Assembly (NCBI GenBank): GCA_946615275.1
Contig: CAMOHV010000126.1
Coordinates: 1 to 5,245, forward strand
Direction of reading: 5' to 3'
DNA length: 5,245 nt
Source: an uncultured Verrucomicrobiota bacterium
GTDB lineage: Bacteria > Verrucomicrobiota > Kiritimatiellia > RFP12 > UBA1067
Both the position numbers and the translations under genes were made by a program. Numbering within the stretch: the first letter of the stretch is position 1; each line of letters opens with the position of its first letter. This document shows, in pieces, positions 1-5,245 of this stretch. The notes under the pieces were generated by a model. The model ran no database searches, had not been told where the DNA came from, and saw only the letters and a list, made by a program, of their open reading frames with translations.

Positions 1-2030
<2,030 letters not shown>

Positions 2031-2046
2031 CCTTTAAACCCTAGAT

Positions 2047-2051
2047 AAGGA
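2047..2051 (+). promoter_or_regulatory. Shine-Dalgarno site of accD
   Basis: AAGGA ends 7 nt before the ATG at 2059, in the 28-nt gap after the ileS stop. It fixes the accD start. The gap has no room for a terminator, so transcription probably continues from ileS into accD. Confidence 0.75.
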
Positions 2052-2058
2052 AATCCAA

Positions 2059-2886
2059 ATGGCCTGGTTTGAAAAGAAGGAGGGCGCGAAGATACCGCCC
2101 ACCAAGGCGCTGTGGCAGGTGTGCCCGCGCTGCAAGACATACGTCGCGAAGGACGAGTGGAAGGCGAACAACGCCATCTGCCCCGTCTGCAACTACCACG
2201 GGCGCCTCGGCGCGCGCGCGCGCATAGCGCAGCTCTCCGACGACGGCAGCTTCGCGGAGGTGTTCCGCGAGGTGTCCTACTCCGACCATCTCTCCTTCCA
2301 CGACGCCTCCGGCGCGTACAAGGACAAGATCGAGGCCGTGATCGCCAAGAGCGGCGAGAAGGAGTCCGTCGTGATGGGCACCGCCACCATGGGCGGCATC
2401 CCGGTGATGCTCGGCGTGATGGACTTCGCGTTCATGGGCGGGAGCCTCGGCACGGGGACGGGCGAGCGCATCGCCCGCGCCTGCGAGCAGGCGATCGCGG
2501 AGCGCCGCCCGCTCGTCATCTGCTCCGCCTCGGGCGGCGCGCGCATGCACGAGGGCATCCTTTCGCTAATGCAGATGGCGAAGACCTCCGCCGCCGTCGG
2601 GCGCGTGAAGGAGGCCGGCCTCCCGTACATAAGCGTCCTCACCGACCCCACGACAGGCGGCGTCTCGGCGTCGTTCGCGATGCTGGGCGACCTCAACATA
2701 ACGGAGCCCAAAGCACTGATCGGCTTCGCCGGGCGCCGCGTGATTGAGAACACCATCCACCAGAAGCTGCCGCCGGACTTCCAGACGGCCGAGTATCTCC
2801 TGGCGCACGGCTTCATCGACAAGATAGTGGAGCGCGCGCAGCTCAAGGCGTTCATTGTGAAGATGCTCCACTACTTCGGATTCTAG
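2059..2886 (+). CDS. accD: Acetyl-CoA carboxylase carboxyltransferase subunit beta
   Basis: Beta subunit of the carboxyltransferase that moves the carboxyl group from carboxybiotin (on AccB) to acetyl-CoA to give malonyl-CoA, the first step of fatty-acid synthesis; it works as an alpha2-beta2 complex with AccA in the cytoplasm. 275 residues, close to the family core length but without the acidic/Pro-rich C-terminal tail of the E. coli protein. The N-terminal Cys4 zinc ribbon is intact: CPRC at 22-25 and CPVC at 41-44, after the typical MAWFEKK start. The crotonase-like core carries FAFMGGSLG, SASGGARMHEG, SLMQMAKTSAA, YISVLTDPTTGGVSASFAMLGD and IGFAGRRVIE, all almost identical to characterised AccD. 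It is followed by accA, its obligate partner. The start is supported by the Shine-Dalgarno site and by the conserved N-terminus. Confidence 0.97.
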   Translation: MAWFEKKEGAKIPPTKALWQVCPRCKTYVAKDEWKANNAICPVCNYHGRLGARARIAQLSDDGSFAEVFREVSYSDHLSFHDASGAYKDKIEAVIAKSGEKESVVMGTATMGGIPVMLGVMDFAFMGGSLGTGTGERIARACEQAIAERRPLVICSASGGARMHEGILSLMQMAKTSAAVGRVKEAGLPYISVLTDPTTGGVSASFAMLGDLNITEPKALIGFAGRRVIENTIHQKLPPDFQTAEYLLAHGFIDKIVERAQLKAFIVKMLHYFGF

Positions 2887-2890
2887 GCGA

Positions 2891-2915
2891 ATTGAGAATT
2901 GAGAATTGAGAATTG
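2891..2915 (+). repeat. ATTGAGA heptamer array in the accD-accA gap
   Basis: Three perfect ATTGAGA units (2891-2897, 2898-2904, 2905-2911) plus ATTG, starting 4 nt after the accD stop. It is AT-rich against a strongly GC-rich background. The same unit recurs in both orientations in the putative anti-sigma gene near the right edge. Here it is untranslated and its units carry no variation. Confidence 0.93.
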
Positions 2916-2917
2916 CG

Positions 2918-2945
2918 TTGTCGGGCGCCGGTTGTCGGATGCCGG
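2918..2945 (+). repeat. TTGTCGG/RYGCCGG double-heptamer repeat in the accD-accA gap
   Basis: Four 7-base units alternate: TTGTCGG, GCGCCGG, TTGTCGG, ATGCCGG, that is two copies of a 14-base unit differing at two positions. It starts 2 nt after the ATTGAGA array, making a composite of two heptamer families. It ends about 15 nt before the accA Shine-Dalgarno site. Confidence 0.8.
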
Positions 2946-2960
2946 CGCCGCGGCGGAAGC

Positions 2961-2970
2961 AAGGAAAGGA
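2961..2970 (+). promoter_or_regulatory. Shine-Dalgarno site of accA
   Basis: The purine run AAGGAAAGGA lies 6 nt before ATG 2977. It decides the start in favour of 2977 over the in-frame TTG at 2899, which lies inside the heptamer repeat and would add 26 non-conserved residues. Confidence 0.8.
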
Positions 2971-2976
2971 TTCAAC

Positions 2977-3858
2977 ATGGCAACTAAGAAGACCTCCGCG
3001 AAAGCGGTTTCGAAAAAGGCCGCGCCCGCGAAGAAGGGGGCCAAGACGGCGATGGACGTGGTGAAGCTCGCTCGCGACGCGAAGCGGCCCCACATATACG
3101 ACTTCATCCGCCTCATCTGCTCCGACTTCGAGGAGCTGCACGGCGACCGCCTCGTGAACGACGACAAGGGCCTCGTCTGCGGCTTCGCCACAATCGGCGG
3201 CGGGCAGAAGCCCCTGCCCAGGGACGTCAAGGTGCTCGTGATCGGCCACCACAAGGGCGCCACCGTGGAGGAGAACGTGGAGGCCAACTTCGGCATGGCC
3301 CAGCCCGACGGATACCGCAAGGCGATGCGCCTCGCGAAGCTCGCCGAGAAGTTCCGCATCCCGATCGTCACGTTCGTGGACACTCCCGGCGCGTATCCCG
3401 GCGACACCGCCGAGGCGCGCGGCCAGGCCGAGGCCATCGCGAAGTCACTCGAGTTCTTCTCGCTTCTCAAGACGCCCATCGTGGTTGTCGTGACTGGCGA
3501 GGGCGGCTCCGGCGGCGCGCTCGCCATCGCCGTGGGCGACCGCATCCTCATGCTCGAGAACGCCGTCTATTCCGTGATCTCCCCCGAAGGCTGCGCCGGC
3601 ATCCTCTGGCGCGACGGCGCGCAGGCGCCCGCCGCCGCCGAGGCCCTCAAGATAACGGCTGCGGACCTGAAGCGCCTCGGCGCCGTGGACGAGATCGTCC
3701 CCGAGCCCGCCGGCGGCGCGCAGAAGGACCACGCCAAGGCCGCCGCCGCCGTCAAGAAGGCCGTCCTCGCCGCGCTCGCCGAGCTTGCGGACGTGCCGGC
3801 GGACGAGCTTGTGGCCGCGCGCTACGCGAAGTTCCGCGCGATGGGCAACTTCCACTGA
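2977..3858 (+). CDS. accA: Acetyl-CoA carboxylase carboxyltransferase subunit alpha
   Basis: Alpha subunit of the carboxyltransferase that pairs with AccD to make malonyl-CoA. 293 residues against about 319 in E. coli. Conserved features: GHHKG at 90-94, NFGMAQPDGYRKA, IVTFVDTPGAYPG, RGQAEAIA, the oxyanion-hole glycine motif GEGGSGGA at 174-181, and YSVISPEGCAGILW from 198, which make the family assignment secure. The N-terminus is odd: instead of the usual roughly 70-residue helical region, residues 1-25 are a Lys/Ala/Ser/Thr-rich tail (nine lysines, histone H1-like), and homology starts around KLARDAKRPHIYDFI (30-44). The loss is about 35 residues relative to E. coli. The next gene starts 4 nt after the stop, suggesting coupled translation. 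Confidence 0.97.
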   Translation: MATKKTSAKAVSKKAAPAKKGAKTAMDVVKLARDAKRPHIYDFIRLICSDFEELHGDRLVNDDKGLVCGFATIGGGQKPLPRDVKVLVIGHHKGATVEENVEANFGMAQPDGYRKAMRLAKLAEKFRIPIVTFVDTPGAYPGDTAEARGQAEAIAKSLEFFSLLKTPIVVVVTGEGGSGGALAIAVGDRILMLENAVYSVISPEGCAGILWRDGAQAPAAAEALKITAADLKRLGAVDEIVPEPAGGAQKDHAKAAAAVKKAVLAALAELADVPADELVAARYAKFRAMGNFH

Positions 3859-3862
3859 CGCC

Positions 3863-4249
3863 ATGCTCACCTCGCTCCTCTCGCGCCCGGCCGGCATCGT
3901 CGTTGCCGTGGCAATGCTCGTCACGAGCAATCTGTTCATGACGTTCGCCTGGTACTGGCACCTCAAGCTGCAGAGGCCCGGGGCGGCGCACTGGCCGCTC
4001 GTCGCGATCATCCTCGTGAGCTGGCTCATCGCGCTCGTGGAGTACATGATCGCGGTGCCGGCGAACAGGATAGGATCGTCTGCGGGGCTCAACGTGGCGC
4101 AGCTGAAGATCATCCAGGAGGTGATCACCGTTTGCGTGTTCGTCCCGTTCATGATCTTCTTCATGGGCGAAAAGTGGAGATGGGACTACCTCTGGGCCTT
4201 CCTCTGCATGGTGGGGGCCGTCTATTTCGTGAACCGCGCAAGACTCTGA
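3863..4249 (+). CDS. DUF486 / DMT-superfamily-like small membrane protein
   Basis: 128-residue inner-membrane protein with four predicted hydrophobic segments (about 10-31, 45-65, 82-101, 107-124). Family hallmarks of DUF486 are visible: SNLFMTFAWYWHLK (22-35), VSWLIALVEY (52-61), VPANRIG (65-71), AQLKIIQEVIT (79-89), a FMGEKWRWDYL segment and a GAVYF end. It is slightly longer than typical members (about 105-120) because of the N-terminus. The substrate and function of the family are unknown; the drug/metabolite-transporter label rests on distant similarity only. The start at ATG 3863 follows the accA stop by 4 nt and has no strong Shine-Dalgarno site, which fits translational coupling. The frame extends upstream into accA, but that part is a shadow of accA and is not conserved. 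Its co-location with accDA gives no clear functional clue. Confidence 0.85.
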   Translation: MLTSLLSRPAGIVVAVAMLVTSNLFMTFAWYWHLKLQRPGAAHWPLVAIILVSWLIALVEYMIAVPANRIGSSAGLNVAQLKIIQEVITVCVFVPFMIFFMGEKWRWDYLWAFLCMVGAVYFVNRARL

Positions 4250-4314
4250 TTTGAGATTTTCCTCCGAACCTTTCTGCCGCAGGCGCATTTACATGTCTAG
4301 AGCATTGTCTCGAT

Positions 4315-4845
4315 ATGGATTTGTGGCAGAAGATCATCAAGACCCCCGATGAAGGGTCGCGCGAGCTGGTGGCGGTCTACAAGGACCGTCTCTTCCTTGC
4401 CGCCAGGATGATGTGCGGAGACGACCATATCGCCGAGGACCTCGTTTTCCGCACATTCTCGCGGGTCATCGCCAAGATATCCTCCTTCAAGCCCAACACA
4501 AACTTCTACAACTGGATCTACACGATAATGATCAACTTCCGGCGGATGGACGTGCGCCATGCGAGCGGCAGCCCCGTCGTGTACGTGGACGAGCCGCCGG
4601 AGGTGCCGGACGACCGCACTCCCTTCGCAGAGATCGCCGCCAAGGCCGACCACGCCGCCATCAGGGAGGCCGTCTCCGAGCTCTCCGACCCTCTCAAGGA
4701 GGTCGTGCTTCTCAGGTATTTCGAGGATTTCCCGCTCGAGGCCATAGCCGAGACGCTGACTTTGCCGATGGGCACCGTGAAATCCCGTCTCAACGCCGCC
4801 AAGGCCAAGCTTGCCCGCCGCCTCGCCGGCAGAATCGAAAGGTGA
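4315..4845 (+). CDS. ECF-type RNA polymerase sigma factor (sigma-70 family)
   Basis: 176-residue sigma factor with only regions 2 and 4. Region 2 spans about residues 20-82 (YKDRLFLAARMMCGDDHIAEDLVFRTF..., then NFYNWIYTIMINFRRMDVR, the -10 recognition and melting helices). A Pro/Asp-rich linker covers about 84-112. Region 4 spans about 116-170 (LSDPLKEVVLLRYFEDF, then the helix-turn-helix LEAIAETLTLPMGTVKSRLNAAKAKLARRL, which reads the -35 element). It directs core RNA polymerase to a small regulon, probably including its own operon. The frame has no nearer in-frame alternative ATG upstream. Only a weak AGAG lies 12 nt before the start, so translation initiation looks weak. A probable membrane anti-sigma gene follows after 22 nt. 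The signal and regulon cannot be told from sequence. Confidence 0.93.
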   Translation: MDLWQKIIKTPDEGSRELVAVYKDRLFLAARMMCGDDHIAEDLVFRTFSRVIAKISSFKPNTNFYNWIYTIMINFRRMDVRHASGSPVVYVDEPPEVPDDRTPFAEIAAKADHAAIREAVSELSDPLKEVVLLRYFEDFPLEAIAETLTLPMGTVKSRLNAAKAKLARRLAGRIER

Positions 4846-4850
4846 ACAAT

Positions 4851-4858
4851 GGAAAGGA
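4851..4858 (+). promoter_or_regulatory. Shine-Dalgarno site of the putative anti-sigma gene
   Basis: GGAAAGGA lies 9 nt before ATG 4868. A second AAAGGA (4861-4866) is only 1 nt from that ATG, too close to serve it. ATGs at 4849, 4858 and 4872 are in other frames, so 4868 is preferred. Confidence 0.55.
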
Positions 4859-4867
4859 TGAAAGGAA

Positions 4868-5245
4868 ATGGATGAATTCGACCGTGCGCTCATGGAGGCG
4901 CTCAATGAAACTGTTCCTCCTGCCGCTCTTTCCGCCGGTTTCGCCGACCGTCTTGTGACGCGTCGTCGGCGCGACAAGGCTTTCTGGCGGCTGATCCTCT
5001 CTCTTGTAGGCGTTTCAGCCCTGTGCGCCGCCGCCTTCACAGTCTCCACCTTCCTCCCATCCGAGGAAGAATCGGGGATTGAGAATGGAGAATTGAGAAT
5101 TGAGAATGACGGGAGCGATTCGGGAATTGAGAATGCTCTCACGAATGTTTCGCAGACTAATTCTCAATTCTCAATTCTCAATTCTCAATCTTCAAACGGT
5201 AGGGCGGCCAGCCCTCTGGCCGCCGCCGAATCGCCCCCATCATCC
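4868..5245 (+). CDS. Putative anti-sigma factor: single-pass membrane protein, 3' truncated by window edge
   Basis: The frame stays open from ATG 4868 to the last base (126 codons), so the gene continues beyond the window. The first 35-40 residues (MDEFDRALMEALNETVPPAA..., GFADRLVTRRRRDK) are a short amphipathic cytoplasmic segment ending in RRRR at 32-35. One hydrophobic segment follows at about 41-63. The positive-inside rule puts the rest outside the membrane. I recognise no ZAS zinc motif (HxxxCxxC), so the anti-sigma role is inferred from position, 22 nt after an ECF sigma gene, and from topology. From residue 70 the exported part is built from translated heptamer repeats (GIENGELRIEN..., later NSQFSILNSQ) followed by Ser/Ala/Pro-rich sequence, which looks like an unstructured linker. 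The clean frame, the Shine-Dalgarno site and the stop-avoiding repeat variant argue that it is a real gene. Confidence 0.72.
   Translation, partial: MDEFDRALMEALNETVPPAALSAGFADRLVTRRRRDKAFWRLILSLVGVSALCAAAFTVSTFLPSEEESGIENGELRIENDGSDSGIENALTNVSQTNSQFSILNSQSSNGRAASPLAAAESPPSS
5078..5189 (+). repeat. Inverted pair of ATTGAGA heptamer arrays inside the putative anti-sigma gene
   Basis: Left arm 5078-5107: ATTGAGA, ATGGAGA, ATTGAGA, ATTGAGA plus AT. Right arm 5160-5189: four perfect units of the reverse complement TCTCAAT. The two 30-nt arms pair at 29 of 30 positions, the exception being the variant G at 5087. The 52-nt loop holds one more forward unit at 5126-5132. The DNA or RNA could form a long hairpin. 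The arms are translated in frame as IENGELRIEN-type and NSQFSIL-type residues. Confidence 0.93.
5203..5224 (+). repeat. Perfect 9-bp GC-rich hairpin
   Basis: GGCGGCCAG (5203-5211) and CTGGCCGCC (5216-5224) are perfect inverted arms around the 4-nt loop CCCT. It starts 13 nt after the right arm of the ATTGAGA element and is translated in frame (residues 112-120, R-A-A-S-P-L-A-A-A). No T-run follows and the frame stays open, so it is not a rho-independent terminator. It could be a separate dispersed palindromic element. Confidence 0.75.

Noticed and set aside
2899..2976. N-terminal extension of accA from the TTG at 2899
   Set aside because: It would begin within the ATTGAGA repeat and translate the repeat region; a good Shine-Dalgarno site precedes ATG 2977 and the extension is not AccA-like.
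3785..3862. Earlier ATG for the DUF486 gene overlapping accA
   Set aside because: The extra 26 residues are an Arg/Ser/Thr-rich shadow of accA; DUF486 proteins begin near the first membrane segment, matching ATG 3863.
4250..4314. Possible promoter or terminator between the DUF486 gene and the sigma gene
   Set aside because: GAAC at 4266 and GTCTA at 4295 resemble ECF -35/-10 parts but are 25 nt apart, too far; TTTCTG/TGTCTA is a poor sigma-70 match. No stem plus T-run is present. A promoter here is plausible but not supported.
4413..4958. Overlapping + strand frame of 181 codons across the sigma gene and the anti-sigma start
   Set aside because: Arg/Gly/Pro-rich out-of-frame translation with no motifs, typical of a GC-rich shadow.
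4297..5142. Antisense open frame of 281 codons opposite the sigma and anti-sigma genes
   Set aside because: Starts inside the heptamer array and has no recognisable domain; the sense frame matches an ECF sigma factor throughout.

Overview
This is a GC-rich, gene-dense bacterial chromosomal segment with every recognisable gene on the + strand. In order: the 3' two-thirds of an isoleucyl-tRNA synthetase gene (ileS), accD and accA (the two carboxyltransferase subunits of acetyl-CoA carboxylase), a small DUF486-type membrane protein, an ECF-type RNA polymerase sigma factor, and the 5' part of a single-pass membrane protein that is probably its anti-sigma factor and runs off the right edge.

The host cannot be named from sequence alone. 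The IleRS is the eukaryote-like (type 2) form with KMSKR rather than KMSKS. It is combined with high GC, ordinary bacterial accD/accA and dispersed short heptamer repeats. My best guess, by inference, is an uncultured Verrucomicrobiota/Kiritimatiellota-type (PVC) bacterium.

Layout: ileS (1-2030), a 28-nt gap, accD (2059-2886), a 90-nt gap largely filled with repeats, accA (2977-3858), 4 nt, the DUF486 gene (3863-4249), a 65-nt gap, the sigma factor (4315-4845), 22 nt, then the putative anti-sigma gene (4868 to the edge). The first four genes look like one transcription unit for core translation and lipid metabolism. The sigma/anti-sigma pair looks like a second regulatory unit.

The most unusual content is a set of short tandem arrays with a 7-base unit, in four unrelated unit sequences: AGTGCCT, GGGGAAC, ATTGAGA, and TTGTCGG alternating with RYGCCGG. 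They lie in the accD-accA gap and also inside the reading frames of ileS (twice) and the putative anti-sigma gene. Two of the in-gene elements are inverted pairs of arrays able to form long hairpins. A 7-nt period runs through all three codon phases every 21 nt, so perfect AGTGCCT, AGGCACT or ATTGAGA arrays would put an in-frame TAG or TGA every third unit. At every such position in the coding arrays the unit carries a base change that removes the stop, while all out-of-frame copies keep it. This indicates that the expanded genes are translated and under selection. The GGGGAAC array also forms a textbook four-by-four G-quadruplex motif on the mRNA strand.
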